From: Sulfuricystis thermophila
GTDB taxonomy: Bacteria > Pseudomonadota > Gammaproteobacteria > Burkholderiales > Rhodocyclaceae
Direction of reading: 5' to 3'
Assembly (NCBI RefSeq): GCF_004323595.1
Contig: NZ_AP019373.1
Location: 310,001-374,000, forward strand
Length of the DNA: 64,000 nucleotides
The position numbers and the translations under genes are program-made. The stretch's first letter is position 1. Each line of letters opens with the position of its first letter. Below are positions 18,962 to 29,645 of this stretch, in pieces. The notes below the pieces were generated by a model. The model was not told where the DNA came from. It saw only the letters and a program-made list of their open reading frames with translations, and did no database searches.

Positions 18962-20298
18962 CGCCAAGAGTGCTGATCGTCGACGACGAAGCAGACATCC
19001 GCGAGTTGCTCGACATGACCTTGGCACGCATGGGGCTCGAATGCGATAGTGCCGCCAGCGTCGCCGAGGCCAAACGGCTGTTGCGCGAACGAGCCTATCA
19101 GCTGTGTCTGACCGACATGCGCATGCCCGATGGCGATGGCCTGGAACTGGTCCGCGAGATCGAGGCCCACTACCCGACGTTGCCGGTGGCGGTGATCACG
19201 GCGCATGGCAGCACCGAAAATGCCGTCGCGGCGCTGAAGGCCGGCGCCTTCGACTATCTCGCCAAGCCGGTGTCACTCGCCCAGTTGCGCACGCTGGTCA
19301 AATCCGCCCTTGCCGTCCCCGAAAGCAAGGCTGGCACTGTGGCACGCTGCCAGGAACTGCTTGGTCGCTCGCCGCCGATCGTCCAAGTGCGCGAGCTGAT
19401 CGCCAAGGTGGCGAAGAGCGAAGCGCCCGTCTATATCTCGGGGGAATCCGGCAGTGGCAAGGAGCTTGCAGCCCGGCTGATCCACCAGGGCAGCCGGCGG
19501 CGTGACGAGCCGTTCATCGCGGTCAACTGCGGCGCGATCCCGGAAAACCTGATGGAAAGCGAATTCTTCGGTTATCGCAAGGGGGCATTCACGGGCGCCG
19601 ACAGCGAGCGTGAAGGTTTCTTCCAGGCAGCCGATGGCGGCACGCTGTTCCTCGACGAAGTCGCCGACCTGCCCTTGCCGATGCAGGTAAAGCTGCTGCG
19701 CGCGATCCAGGAAAAGCATGTGCGGCGTGTCGGCGCGACGACCGAAGAGCCGGTCAATGTGCGCATCATCTGCGCAACGCATCAGGATTTGCGCCAGCTG
19801 ATGGAAGCAGGGCGCTTCCGTCAGGATCTGTTCTTCCGGCTCAACGTGATCGAGATCCATATGCCGGCCTTGCGTGAATGCCGCGAGGATGTAGCCGAAT
19901 TCGCGCAGCGCATCCTGGAAAGACTTGCCACCGCCAGTGGCTTGCCAGTGCCACGACTCACTTCCCAAGCAATGGCTGCACTGATGGCCTATGACTTTCC
20001 CGGCAATGTGCGCGAGCTCGAGAACATCCTCGAACGGGCGCTCGCTTTGCATGGCGGCGACGTCATCGACAGCGAAGATCTGCAATTGCAACCGCCGAAA
20101 GTCGGCGGTGCCGAGACGGCTGGCATCGGCGGCAAGCCACTCCAGGAATTTCTCGACGAACAGGAACGCCAGGCGATTCTCGATGCGTTGCAAAAAACCC
20201 GTTACAACCGCACGGCAGCCGCGCGTTTGCTGGGTGTGACCTTCCGCTCACTGCGCTATAGGATGGAGCGGCTGGGGCTCAATGAAACCTCTGCCTAA
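18958..20298 (+). CDS. pilR: Sigma-54-dependent response regulator PilR
   Basis: 446 residues with three domains. The receiver (1-120) has 'VLIVDDEADIRELL' and the phosphoacceptor in 'CLTDMRMPDGDG'. The AAA+ domain has Walker A 'GESGSGKELAARLI', the sigma-54 contact loop 'GAFTGADSEREGFF' and Walker B 'GGTLFLDEVADLPL'. A Fis-type helix-turn-helix ends the protein ('YNRTAAARLLGVTFRSLRYR', about 417-436). It activates sigma-54 promoters, classically pilA. Translation is coupled to pilS by an ATGA overlap. Its last codons and stop form the left arm of snap-back element B. The order PP0621-pilS-pilR-ampD favours PilR over NtrX. Confidence 0.91.
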   Translation: MTPRVLIVDDEADIRELLDMTLARMGLECDSAASVAEAKRLLRERAYQLCLTDMRMPDGDGLELVREIEAHYPTLPVAVITAHGSTENAVAALKAGAFDYLAKPVSLAQLRTLVKSALAVPESKAGTVARCQELLGRSPPIVQVRELIAKVAKSEAPVYISGESGSGKELAARLIHQGSRRRDEPFIAVNCGAIPENLMESEFFGYRKGAFTGADSEREGFFQAADGGTLFLDEVADLPLPMQVKLLRAIQEKHVRRVGATTEEPVNVRIICATHQDLRQLMEAGRFRQDLFFRLNVIEIHMPALRECREDVAEFAQRILERLATASGLPVPRLTSQAMAALMAYDFPGNVRELENILERALALHGGDVIDSEDLQLQPPKVGGAETAGIGGKPLQEFLDEQERQAILDALQKTRYNRTAAARLLGVTFRSLRYRMERLGLNETSA

Positions 20299-20427
20299 CT
20301 TGCTGCGCGGGCGGTCTGCTGCGTTGCGCGGTGCTCGGAAGTTCGCCTACCTCAACAGGTATGTCTCGCATCCTGCGCTCGGTGCGCCTTGCATCCCACT
20401 CCGCTCGCGGCGTTATGCAGAGGTTTC
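20284..20427. repeat. Snap-back element B between pilR and ampD
   Basis: The arms at 20284-20299 (GAAACCTCTGCCTAAC) and 20412-20427 (GTTATGCAGAGGTTTC) are complementary with one mismatch and flank a 112-base interior. The interior starts near TGCTGCGCGG (20301), contains GCGCGGTGCTCGGAA and ends near CGCTCGCGG. Similar blocks occur in element C at 49.6 kb, but the arms are different sequences. The left arm contains the pilR stop. The right arm supplies the AGAGG that lies just upstream of the ampD ATG, so the element forms the entire intergenic region. Confidence 0.78.
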
Positions 20428-20430
20428 TCA

Positions 20431-20991
20431 ATGAAGCTGCAATCTGAAGCGCTCGGCTCGCTCGATGCCGCAGGCTGGCTGACGGGGGCGCAGCGCATTG
20501 TCAGCCCCAATTGCGACGAGCGCCCACCCGGCACAACGATCGATCTCATCGTCATCCATGCCATCAGCCTGCCGCCGGGTGAATTCGGCGGCGGCGCGGT
20601 GATCGACCTATTTACCAACCGGCTCGATCCCGCTGGTCATCCTTACTTCGCCTCGCTTGCCGGAACGAGGGTGTCGGCACATTTCTTCGTGCGTCGCGAT
20701 GGGAAGCTTTCCCAGTTCGTCTCCTGTCATGCGCGCGCCTGGCATGCCGGTGTGTCGTGCTGGCGTGGCCGCGAGCGCTGCAACGACTTTTCGCTTGGCA
20801 TCGAACTCGAAGGAGACGATTTCACGCCGTTTTCCGACGCGCAATACGCAACGCTCGGCATCCTGCTCGAACGCTTGCGACATTTCTTCCCGTTGACCGA
20901 AATCGCTGGTCATGCCGACATCGCGCCAGGCAGGAAGATGGACCCGGGACCGTTCTTCGACTGGTCGCGCATTCCGCGCCTGACGTCTTGA
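20431..20991 (+). CDS. ampD: 1,6-anhydro-N-acetylmuramyl-L-alanine amidase AmpD
   Basis: 186 residues from ATG 20431. The frame is open 14 codons further upstream, but that part lies in the repeat element. 'IDLIVIHAISLPPGEFGG' carries the first zinc histidine and 'VSAHFFVRRDGKLSQFV' the amidase_2 core. 'EIAGHADIAPGRKMDPGPFF' has the second histidine and the DPGPFF signature with the third metal ligand. It cleaves the anhydro-muropeptide amide bond in the cytoplasm during peptidoglycan recycling. Its ribosome-binding site (AGAGG) is provided by the right arm of snap-back element B. Confidence 0.94.
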   Translation: MKLQSEALGSLDAAGWLTGAQRIVSPNCDERPPGTTIDLIVIHAISLPPGEFGGGAVIDLFTNRLDPAGHPYFASLAGTRVSAHFFVRRDGKLSQFVSCHARAWHAGVSCWRGRERCNDFSLGIELEGDDFTPFSDAQYATLGILLERLRHFFPLTEIAGHADIAPGRKMDPGPFFDWSRIPRLTS

Positions 20992-21522
20992 ACCGATCGC
21001 CACGATGCCTTGGCCGCTGCTCTGAAAACAGCAGGGGCGACGTGGCATGATCGCAACATGGTTGCGCAAATCTTTTCATTCCATGTGACATATATCTTGC
21101 ATTGCCTGAATCGGGACACTACTATTAGTCGCAAATAGCCCTCTCCCTACTATATCTAGTAGGTCGAAACGACAGCCAACCGCAGAAGCCAAGAAAGGCG
21201 GGCATGCAGGATAAGATCAGGCGCACGACCGAAACGAGTGCAGCGCAAACCGGACGTCACACCGGACGCGATAACGCATTCCGCCGATCTCTTCCTCCCG
21301 TCATCGCCGCGAAATCCTCTCTCCTTGCTTTTCCCTCTCAGCGCTCGATGCTCGCAGAGTTGCCTGGCCGTGCTTCCGCGAAGCCTTCCAAAACAAAGGG
21401 ATGGCCGTGGAAAGCCCTTGAATTCATCAATTCCGGTCCGCCGGCATTGTTGAATAATCCCCGTCGTAGTCACAGGCGGGGAGTTATCTTTCCCTTTCTC
21501 AAACATGCAATGGAGGTTCACT
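20992..21522 (+). other. 531-base region without a convincing gene, upstream of the histone-like gene
   Basis: No frame here looks like a real protein; a plus-strand frame at 21204-21530 lacks family features. The region is less GC-rich than its surroundings in its first half. A dyad at 21146-21163 (CCTACTA-TATC-TAGTAGG) has a 7-bp stem, and CCCCG...CGGGG around 21459-21481 could form another. A GGAGG at 21511-21515 is the ribosome-binding site of the downstream gene. The length suggests a long 5' leader and/or upstream regulatory sites for a highly expressed DNA-binding protein. Confidence 0.5.
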
Positions 21523-22086
21523 ATGGCTGAAGAGAAGAAGGCCAAGAAGCCGGCGGCCGCGAAGAAGACGACTGCTGCGAAGCCGGCAGCGAAGAAGGCT
21601 GCACCGAAGAAGGCGGCGCCGAAGAAAGCGGCGGTGAAGAAGGCTGCACCGAAGAAGGCAGCGCCGAAAAAAGCTGCGGTGAAGAAGGCGGCGGCGAAAC
21701 CCGCGGCGAAGAAGCCTGCGGCGAAGAAGGCTGCGGCGCCGAAGAAAGCGGCGGTGAAGAAGGCTGCACCGAAGAAGGCAGCGCCGAAAAAAGCTGCGGT
21801 GAAGAAGGCGGCGGCGAAGAAGCCTGCGGCGCCGAAGAAAGCTGCGGTGAAGAAGGCCGCACCGAAGAAGGCAGCGCCGAAAAAAGCTGCGGTGAAGAAG
21901 GCGGCGGCGAAACCCGCGGCGAAGAAGCCTGCGGCGAAGAAAGCGGCTGCCCCGAAGAAGGCCCCCGCCAAGCCTGCCCCGGCACCGGCCGCTGCCGCTC
22001 CTTCGACGGCTGCTGCGCCCGGCCTCAAGTCCGCGCTGAATCCTGCCGCGGCCTGGCCGTTCCCGACGGGCTCGCGTCCGTCCTGA
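21523..22086 (+). CDS. Histone H1-like alanine/lysine-rich DNA-binding protein
   Basis: 187 residues from ATG 21523, preceded by TGGAGG. After 'MAEEKK' almost the whole protein is built of KKAAP, KKAAV and KKPA units. A block near 'APKKAAVKKAAPKKAAPKK' occurs three times with nearly identical DNA (starting about 21618, 21736 and 21829). The C-terminus ('LNPAAAWPFPTGSRPS') is the conserved non-repetitive tail found in betaproteobacterial members. It is basic and expected to bind DNA as a nucleoid protein. Near-identical repeats of about 80 bp make the gene prone to length change by slippage. A strong terminator follows at 22108-22135. Confidence 0.88.
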   Translation: MAEEKKAKKPAAAKKTTAAKPAAKKAAPKKAAPKKAAVKKAAPKKAAPKKAAVKKAAAKPAAKKPAAKKAAAPKKAAVKKAAPKKAAPKKAAVKKAAAKKPAAPKKAAVKKAAPKKAAPKKAAVKKAAAKPAAKKPAAKKAAAPKKAPAKPAPAPAAAAPSTAAAPGLKSALNPAAAWPFPTGSRPS

Positions 22087-22107
22087 TCGATTCGCCGATC
22101 GAAGTGA

Positions 22108-22135
22108 GGGAGGCCGTGACCGGCCTCCCTTTTTA
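22108..22135 (+). terminator. Rho-independent terminator of the histone-like gene
   Basis: GGGAGGCCG and CGGCCTCCC form a perfect 9-bp stem with loop TGAC, followed directly by TTTTT. It overlaps the end of the convergent aminotransferase gene (stop at 22133). Confidence 0.9.
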
Positions 22136-23292
22136 TTTGCCCGAGAGCAGGCGTGACATGCGCTCGAGACCGAGGAGGAGCCGTTCGGCACTCGTCGTGT
22201 AAGCGAAACGCATATGGCGGTCGGGGGTGTTGTCGCCGAAGTCCCGACCGGGGGTCGCGGCGACGCCCGCATCCTCGAGCAGGCGCTTGGCGAGGCTGTC
22301 GCTCTCCTTGGCGAGTTCGCCGATGCCGGCATAGAGATAGAACGCCCCTTGCGGTTCCGTCATGATCTCGAAGCCGAGGGCGCGCAGGCCCGGCAACAAC
22401 AGATCGCGCCGCGCGCGGAATTCCTGCCGGCGCGCTTCGCAGATCGCCAGCGTCTCGGGGGTAAAGGCGGCCAGCGCCGCATGCTGCGCGACGGTCGAGG
22501 GCGCGATGTAAAGATTCTGGGCGAGCTTCTCGATCGCGCGCACGAGGTCTGGCGGCACCACCAGCCAGCCGAGCCGCCACCCGGTCATGCCGAAGTATTT
22601 CGAGAAGCTGTTGATGACGATGATGTCATCCGAGACTTCCAGCGCGGTCCTTGCGTCGAGGCCATAGGTGAGGCCGTGGTAGATCTCGTCGACGATCAGT
22701 GTGCCGCCTCGTTCGCGCACGGTCTGCCACAGCGCCGCGAGTTCTGCAGGGTCGATCAGCGTGCCGGTGGGATTGGCCGGCGAGGCGACCAGCAGGCCGC
22801 GCGTGCGTGCCGTCCAGCCCGCGCCGACTTGTGCCGCGGTCGGCTGGAAATTCGTCGCCGCCGTGACGGGCAGCGGACGTGGCACGCCTTCGCAGAAGCG
22901 TACGAAATGACGGTTGCAGGGATAGCCCGGGTCGGTGAGCAGCCACTCATCGCCGGGCGTGACGAGTACGCCGAGCGCGAGCAACAAGGCTGCCGAAGCG
23001 CCCGCGGTGACGACGATGCGCGCCGGATCGACGCTGACGCCGTAGCGCGATGCATAGAAGCCGGCGATCGCCTCGCGCAGCTGCACTATGCCGAGCGCGG
23101 CGGTGTAATGCACATGGCCGCCGGCGAGGAAGCGTTGCGCGGCGTCGATCACCGGCTGTGGGGTGGGAAAGTCGGGCTCGCCGACCTCCATGTGCACGAT
23201 GTCTCGCCCCTGCGCTTCGAGCGCCTGGGCCTGGTTCATCAGCTCCATCACATGGAAGGGCGCGATGCCTTCCATGCGTGCCGCCTGTTTCA

Positions 23293-23293
<1 letters not shown>
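22133..23293 (-). CDS. Pyridoxal-phosphate-dependent aminotransferase (class I/II)
   Basis: 386 residues from ATG 23293; the open frame extends further upstream only as a shadow of pckG. 'MEVGEPDFPTP' (about residues 35-45), 'TAGASAALLLALG', 'ASPANPTGTL' and 'INSFSKYFGMTGWRLGWLV', with the PLP-binding lysine, are the fold I landmarks. The substrate is not certain; aspartate/alanine-type or valine-pyruvate-type are possible. The start overlaps the pckG stop by one base (TGATG), so it is translated from the pckG message. A diverged 24-bp repeat (22808-22831) is read in frame as QVGAGWTAR before the 'GLLVASPANPTG' strand. Confidence 0.88.
22808..22831 (+). repeat. Dispersed 24-bp repeat, copy 4 (inside aminotransferase gene)
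   Basis: TGCCGTCCAGCCC followed by GCGCCGACTTG, a diverged copy. The host gene reads VGAGWTAR. Confidence 0.65.
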
Positions 23294-25104
<1,811 letters not shown>

Positions 25105-25123
25105 GATTTTCTCCGCTGCGATG

Positions 25124-25147
25124 AAAGTCGGCGCTGGTAGGACGGCA
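25124..25147 (-). repeat. Dispersed 24-bp repeat, copy 6 (pckG leader)
   Basis: Minus-strand orientation, TGCCGTCCTACC followed by AGCGCCGACTTT. It ends 19 bases before the pckG ATG, so it occupies the 5' untranslated region or promoter of pckG in the pckG-maeB divergent gap. Confidence 0.88.
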
Positions 25148-25249
25148 CCCGAAAGATTCGAGTCGTGCATTGTGACATGCAGAGTGCTTCTGCACGATAA
25201 TGACCCCTGATCGAAATGATAACCGACCCTGATTCCGGAAGAATTCACC

Positions 25250-27535
25250 ATGGATGAAGCTCTGCGCCGCGCCGCGCTCGACTACCACCGCTTTCCCCGT
25301 CCCGGCAAGATCGCCGTCACCCCGACCAAGGCGCTCACCAACCAGTCCGATCTGTCGCTGGCCTATTCGCCTGGGGTGGCTGCCGCCTGCGAGGAGATCG
25401 AGCAGGATCCGGCGACGGCGGCGCTCTATACCTCGCGCCAGAACCTCGTCGCGGTGATCTCGAACGGCACGGCGGTGCTGGGCTTGGGCGACATCGGTCC
25501 GCTCGCCGGCAAGCCGGTGATGGAAGGCAAGGGGGTACTGTTCAAGAAGTTCGCCGGCATCGACGTCTTCGACATCGAGGTCGCCGAGAAGGATCCAGAC
25601 AAGCTGGTCGACATCATCGCCGCGCTGGAGCCGACCTTCGGCGGCATCAATCTCGAAGACATCAAGGCGCCCGAGTGCTTTGTGGTCGAACGCAAACTGC
25701 GCGAGCGCATGCGCATCCCGGTTTTCCATGACGATCAGCACGGCACGGCGATCATCTCCTCGGCGGCGATCCTCAATGGCTTGAAGCTGGTCGGCAAGGA
25801 CATCGATGCGGTCAAGATCGTCTGCTCCGGTGCCGGCGCGGCGGCGATCGCTTGTCTCGATCTCATCGTCAGCCTCGGCGCGCGGCGCGAAAACATCTTC
25901 GTCTGTGACAGCAAAGGCGTGATCCACACCGGGCGCGAGAATCTCGACGAATCGAAACGGCGCTACGCGCAGGCAACGGAAGCGCGTACGCTGGCCGATG
26001 CGATGCCCGGCGCAGACATTTTCCTCGGGCTCTCCGCCGGCGGGGTGCTGAAGCCCGAGATGGTGGCGACGATGGCGAAGGATCCGATCATCCTGGCGAT
26101 GGCCAATCCCGACCCGGAGATCCTGCCCGAGGAGGCCCAGCGCGTGCGGCCCGACGCCATCATCGGCACGGGTCGCTCGGACTATCCGAACCAGGTCAAC
26201 AACGTGCTGTGCTTCCCCTACATGTTCCGCGGCGCGCTCGACGTCGGTGCGACGACGATCAACGAAGCGATGAAGATCGCGGCGGTGAAAGCCATCGCCG
26301 AACTTGCCCACGCCGAACAGTCGGATGTCGTGGCGGCGGCCTACGGCGATGTGCCGCTCACCTTCGGCCGCGAGTATTTGATTCCCAAGCCCTTCGATCC
26401 GCGCCTGATCCTCAAGGTGGCACCCGCCGTCGCCCAGGCGGCGATGGAGTCGGGCGTGGCCACCCGGCCGATCGAAGACATGGCAGCCTATCGCCAGCGG
26501 CTTTCCGAGTTCGTCTATCACTCCGGCATGGTGATGAAGCCGGTGTTTACCGCCGCGCGGCAGGCGCCTGCGCGCATCGTCTTCTGCGAAGGCGAGGACG
26601 AGCGCATGCTGCGCGCGGTGGCTACGCTGCGCGAGGAAGGGTGGGCGCGACCGATCGTGATCGGTCGTCCCGAGGTGGTGAATATGCGCATTTCCCGCGC
26701 CGGCCTGCGCCTCGTCGCGGGCCGCGACTTCGAACTCGTCAATCCGGATTCCGATCCGCGCTACAAAGAGCTCTGGCAGGACTATTACAACCTGACCTGC
26801 CGCAAGGGCGTCGGCGTCGAGTATGCGAAGCGGGAGATGCGCCGGCGCACCACCCTGATCGGTGCGATGTTGGTGCGCCACGGCTATGCCGATGCAATGC
26901 TGTGCGGCACCTTCGGCACCCATGCGCTGCATCTGCGCTACATCGCCGAAGTGATCGGCCGGCGGCCAGGCATCGAAAATTTCTACGCGATCAACATGCT
27001 GATGCTGCCGAACCGCACCGTGTTCATCGGCGATACCTATGTCAATTACGACCCGACGGCCGAGCAGCTGGCCGAGATGACCCTCCTGGCTGCCGAAGAG
27101 GTGCGCCGTTTCGGCATGACGCCGAAGGTCGCGCTGCTCTCGCATTCGAGCTTTGGCACCCACGATACCCCAACGGCACGCAAGATGCGCGCCGCCCTCG
27201 AACTGCTGCACGTCAAGGCGCCCGAGCTCGAGGTCGAAGGCGAGATGCATGGCGACGCCGCCCTCGATCCGGAGATCCGCCGCCAGGTGTTCCCGAATGC
27301 GCGACTCACCGGTCCGGCGAACCTCTTGATCATGCCGACGCTCGATGCCGCGAACATCGCCTTCAACCTGCTCAAGACTGCCTCGGGGGACGGCATCACC
27401 ATCGGCCCGCTGCTCCTCGGCGCGGCGCGTCCGGTGCACATCCTGACGCCGACGGCGAGTGTGCGCCGCATCGTCAACATGGCGGCGCTGCTGTCGGTCG
27501 AGGTCGCCCACGCGCAGGGGCGCGCCGCAGGTTGA
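25250..27535 (+). CDS. maeB: NADP-dependent malic enzyme with C-terminal phosphotransacetylase-like domain (MaeB)
   Basis: 761 residues, the length of the two-domain MaeB type. The N-terminal malic enzyme part (about 1-430) has '[15 protein letters not shown]', '[20 protein letters not shown]' (metal aspartates) and '[20 protein letters not shown]' (NADP site). The C-terminal part (about 430-761) resembles phosphotransacetylase ('[20 protein letters not shown]', '[20 protein letters not shown]'). That domain is usually regulatory rather than catalytic. It decarboxylates malate to pyruvate, making NADPH. GGAAG seven bases before ATG 25250 supports the start. The antisense strand carries a very long open frame that I regard as a shadow. 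Confidence 0.95.
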   Translation: MDEALRRAALDYHRFPRPGKIAVTPTKALTNQSDLSLAYSPGVAAACEEIEQDPATAALYTSRQNLVAVISNGTAVLGLGDIGPLAGKPVMEGKGVLFKKFAGIDVFDIEVAEKDPDKLVDIIAALEPTFGGINLEDIKAPECFVVERKLRERMRIPVFHDDQHGTAIISSAAILNGLKLVGKDIDAVKIVCSGAGAAAIACLDLIVSLGARRENIFVCDSKGVIHTGRENLDESKRRYAQATEARTLADAMPGADIFLGLSAGGVLKPEMVATMAKDPIILAMANPDPEILPEEAQRVRPDAIIGTGRSDYPNQVNNVLCFPYMFRGALDVGATTINEAMKIAAVKAIAELAHAEQSDVVAAAYGDVPLTFGREYLIPKPFDPRLILKVAPAVAQAAMESGVATRPIEDMAAYRQRLSEFVYHSGMVMKPVFTAARQAPARIVFCEGEDERMLRAVATLREEGWARPIVIGRPEVVNMRISRAGLRLVAGRDFELVNPDSDPRYKELWQDYYNLTCRKGVGVEYAKREMRRRTTLIGAMLVRHGYADAMLCGTFGTHALHLRYIAEVIGRRPGIENFYAINMLMLPNRTVFIGDTYVNYDPTAEQLAEMTLLAAEEVRRFGMTPKVALLSHSSFGTHDTPTARKMRAALELLHVKAPELEVEGEMHGDAALDPEIRRQVFPNARLTGPANLLIMPTLDAANIAFNLLKTASGDGITIGPLLLGAARPVHILTPTASVRRIVNMAALLSVEVAHAQGRAAG

Positions 27536-27631
27536 TCGGCACTTGAGGAACTGGTATAAAACCAGAACGTATCCTATTAATTCTTGGCAGTTTGGGTCGT
27601 TAATCCAGTGGCGGGGATGAGAGGTCTTGAT

Positions 27632-27845
27632 TAAACCCAGATTGTCCATTAGACCGGGCTGACTTACCATGAGCATGCGAAAAGATCATTTCATCGCCCT
27701 ACACGGCGGGTATCGGGCTGCGGGCGGCGTCTTTGCGCCCCCGCTCCTCGCCAATAGACACGGTTATTGGCTCGTCGCGGGGACGCAAACCTGCTCGCCC
27801 TCGCCTGCGATACCCGCTCGTGTTCCAATAGACAATCTGGGTTAA
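27632..27845. mobile_element. MITE-like non-coding element with 20-bp terminal inverted repeats
   Basis: The ends at 27632-27652 (TTAAACCCAGATTGTCCATT...) and 27825-27845 (reverse complement TTAACCCAGATTGTCTATTG...) match with few differences and are bounded by TTAA on both sides. Inside are a nested inverted repeat (CGGGTATCG at 27708-27716, CGATACCCG at 27808-27816) and a central hairpin CCAATAGACACGGTTATTGG (27751-27770). The hairpin repeats the inner tip of the right end. No open frame looks real. The element fills most of the 373-base gap between maeB and the endopeptidase gene; the remaining flanks show no gene. Confidence 0.72.
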
Positions 27846-27908
27846 AACCAAGGTGATAGCGCCGACGATCTGCCAGAATTGCCACGTTTTTTCCGGGACT
27901 TCAGACGG

Positions 27909-28895
27909 ATGCCGATGAAAGCGACTTTCAGAACCCTGCTGGCCTGTTTCATCGCCTTGGGCGTCACAGCCAGCGCCAGTGGCCCGGCCACCGCGGCGGT
28001 CAGCAAAAAGAAACCCGTGGTGGCGAAGAAGACCTCTTCCAAGGCGCCGGCAAAGAATATCCGCAAGGCGGCTGCCAAACCTAAAGTGCACCCTACGGCG
28101 CTGCGTATCGATGACGACGGTGCGGGCACCATCGAACAAGTCAGGTCTGCGTCGGTGGCGGTGATCGACCAGAGCACCGGCGACGTCCTCTATGAGAAGA
28201 ACGCCGACGCGGTGGTGCCGATCGCCTCGATCACCAAGCTGATGACGGCGATGGTCGCACTCGACGTGCAGCCTGATCTCAACGAGACGTTGACCATCAC
28301 CGAGGCCGATGTAGACACGATCAAGGGCACGCACTCCAGGCTCGCCGTCGGCACGCAACTGACACGCGAGGAAATGCTGCGACTGGCGCTGATGTCTTCG
28401 GAGAACCGGGCCGCGGCAGCGCTGTCGCGCCATTATCCGGGTGGCCGGGCTGCCTTCGTCGCCGCGATGAACGCGAAGGCGAAGATGCTCGGCCTCACCG
28501 ATACCCGGTTTGCCGATCCGACCGGGCTGACGCCTGAAAACGTCTCTTCGGCGCGCGACCTCGTCAAGCTCGTCAATGCCGCGCACCAGTATCCGCTGAT
28601 CCGCGAATTCACCACCACCGACGAATACCAGGTGGTGATCCGCGGACGAGCACAGACCTTCCGCAACACCAATGCGCTGGTCAGGAAAGACGACTGGAAC
28701 ATCGGGCTTTCCAAGACCGGTTTCATCAGCGAAGCGGGCAAATGCCTGGTGATGCAGGCATGGCTTGCCAACAAGCCGATGATCATCGTGCTGCTCGATT
28801 CCTGGGGCAAGCTCACCCGCATCGCCGATGCGCAGCGCATCAAGCGCTGGGTCGAAACCACCCTCGCCAGCAAGAATGGCACGGTGCGGGGTTGA
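27909..28895 (+). CDS. D-alanyl-D-alanine endopeptidase (penicillin-binding protein 7-like, peptidase S11)
   Basis: About 328 residues from ATG 27909 (a second ATG six bases on is equally possible). The N-terminal hydrophobic stretch 'TFRTLLACFIALGVTASASG' is a signal peptide, followed by a Lys-rich linker. The active-site triad is visible: 'PIASITKLMTAMVALD' (SxxK), 'LMSSENRAAAAL' (SxN) and 'GLSKTGFISEAGKC' (KTG). Such periplasmic enzymes cut D-Ala-meso-DAP cross-links in peptidoglycan. It starts about 60 bases after the MITE-like element and ends 28 bases before lutA. The 24-bp repeat fills that gap. Confidence 0.92.
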   Translation: MPMKATFRTLLACFIALGVTASASGPATAAVSKKKPVVAKKTSSKAPAKNIRKAAAKPKVHPTALRIDDDGAGTIEQVRSASVAVIDQSTGDVLYEKNADAVVPIASITKLMTAMVALDVQPDLNETLTITEADVDTIKGTHSRLAVGTQLTREEMLRLALMSSENRAAAALSRHYPGGRAAFVAAMNAKAKMLGLTDTRFADPTGLTPENVSSARDLVKLVNAAHQYPLIREFTTTDEYQVVIRGRAQTFRNTNALVRKDDWNIGLSKTGFISEAGKCLVMQAWLANKPMIIVLLDSWGKLTRIADAQRIKRWVETTLASKNGTVRG

Positions 28896-28897
28896 CC

Positions 28898-28921
28898 TGC
28901 CGTCCTGCCAGCGCCGACTTT
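28898..28921 (+). repeat. Dispersed 24-bp repeat, copy 7 (gap before lutA)
   Basis: TGCCGTCCTGCC followed by AGCGCCGACTTT, two differences from the majority form. It lies directly between the endopeptidase stop and the GTG start of lutA and occupies the place of a normal ribosome-binding site. Confidence 0.92.
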
Positions 28922-28922
28922 C

Positions 28923-29645
28923 GTGAAAGTTGCCCTGTTCGTCACCTGTCTGGTCGATCTGATGCGGCCAAGGATCGGCTTCGCCGCCATCGAGCTGCTC
29001 GAGGCCGCCGGCTGCGAGGTCGTCGTGCCGCCGTCGCAGACCTGCTGCGGCCAGCCGGCCTGGAACAGCGGTGACCGTGCGGCGGCAGCGAAACTCGCGA
29101 AAAAAGTCATTGCCGAATTCGAAGCTTACGAAGCCATCGTCGCGCCTTCCGGTTCCTGCGCCGATCACATCCGCAGCGAATACCCGGTCATCCTCGCCGA
29201 TGAGCCGGAATGGCAGGCGCGCGCCGTCGCGCTGGGCAGCCGCGTCTATGAGCTGACCGATTTCCTCGTCAATGTCGCGAAACTCGAAAACGTGCCGGGC
29301 AGCTTCACCGGCCGTATCACCTACCACGATTCCTGTACCGGCCTGAGGAGCCTCGGCATCAAGGCCCAGCCGCGCGCGCTGCTGGCGAAACTGCCGGGCG
29401 TTGAATTGCAGGAGATGAACGGCGCCGAGGAATGCTGCGGTTTCGGCGGCACCTTCTCGGTCAAATTCGGGGAAATCTCGGCGGCGATCGCCGAGCGCAA
29501 ATGTGCCAATGCCTGCGCGACCGGCGCTGCTGCCATCGTCGGCGGCGATCTCGGCTGTCTGCTCAACATCGAAGGCAAGCTCAGACGCATGGGAGATGAA
29601 TCGACCCAGGTGCTGCACATCGCCGAAGTGCTGACGGCGAAATGA
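28923..29645 (+). CDS. lutA: L-lactate utilization protein LutA (LldE), Fe-S oxidoreductase subunit
   Basis: 240 residues from a GTG at 28923. Two CCG cysteine domains are visible: 'PSQTCCGQPAWNSGD' (about 38-52) and 'EECCGFGGTFSVKF' (about 168-181), with further C at 'FVTCLVDLMRP' and 'SGSCADHI'. This is the heterodisulfide reductase-type CCG architecture of LutA/LldE. Together with LutB and LutC it oxidises L-lactate to pyruvate. No Shine-Dalgarno sequence is seen upstream because the gap is filled by the 24-bp repeat. Its stop overlaps the lutB start. Confidence 0.93.
   Translation: MKVALFVTCLVDLMRPRIGFAAIELLEAAGCEVVVPPSQTCCGQPAWNSGDRAAAAKLAKKVIAEFEAYEAIVAPSGSCADHIRSEYPVILADEPEWQARAVALGSRVYELTDFLVNVAKLENVPGSFTGRITYHDSCTGLRSLGIKAQPRALLAKLPGVELQEMNGAEECCGFGGTFSVKFGEISAAIAERKCANACATGAAAIVGGDLGCLLNIEGKLRRMGDESTQVLHIAEVLTAK

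Noticed and set aside
17351-20298. NtrY/NtrX nitrogen regulators
   Set aside because: The six-helix sensor without a HAMP domain and the PP0621-kinase-regulator-ampD order fit PilS/PilR better.
21204-21530. 108-codon plus-strand frame upstream of the histone-like gene
   Set aside because: Runs into the next gene out of frame, has no family resemblance and no ribosome site; treated as leader or non-coding DNA.
21523-22086. CRISPR-like direct repeats
   Set aside because: The repeats are in-frame protein-coding KKAAP units without spacers; no cas genes nearby.
27699-29618. 639-codon minus-strand frame over the endopeptidase and lutA
   Set aside because: Both plus-strand genes are certain; the apparent C-terminus comes from the MITE-like element.
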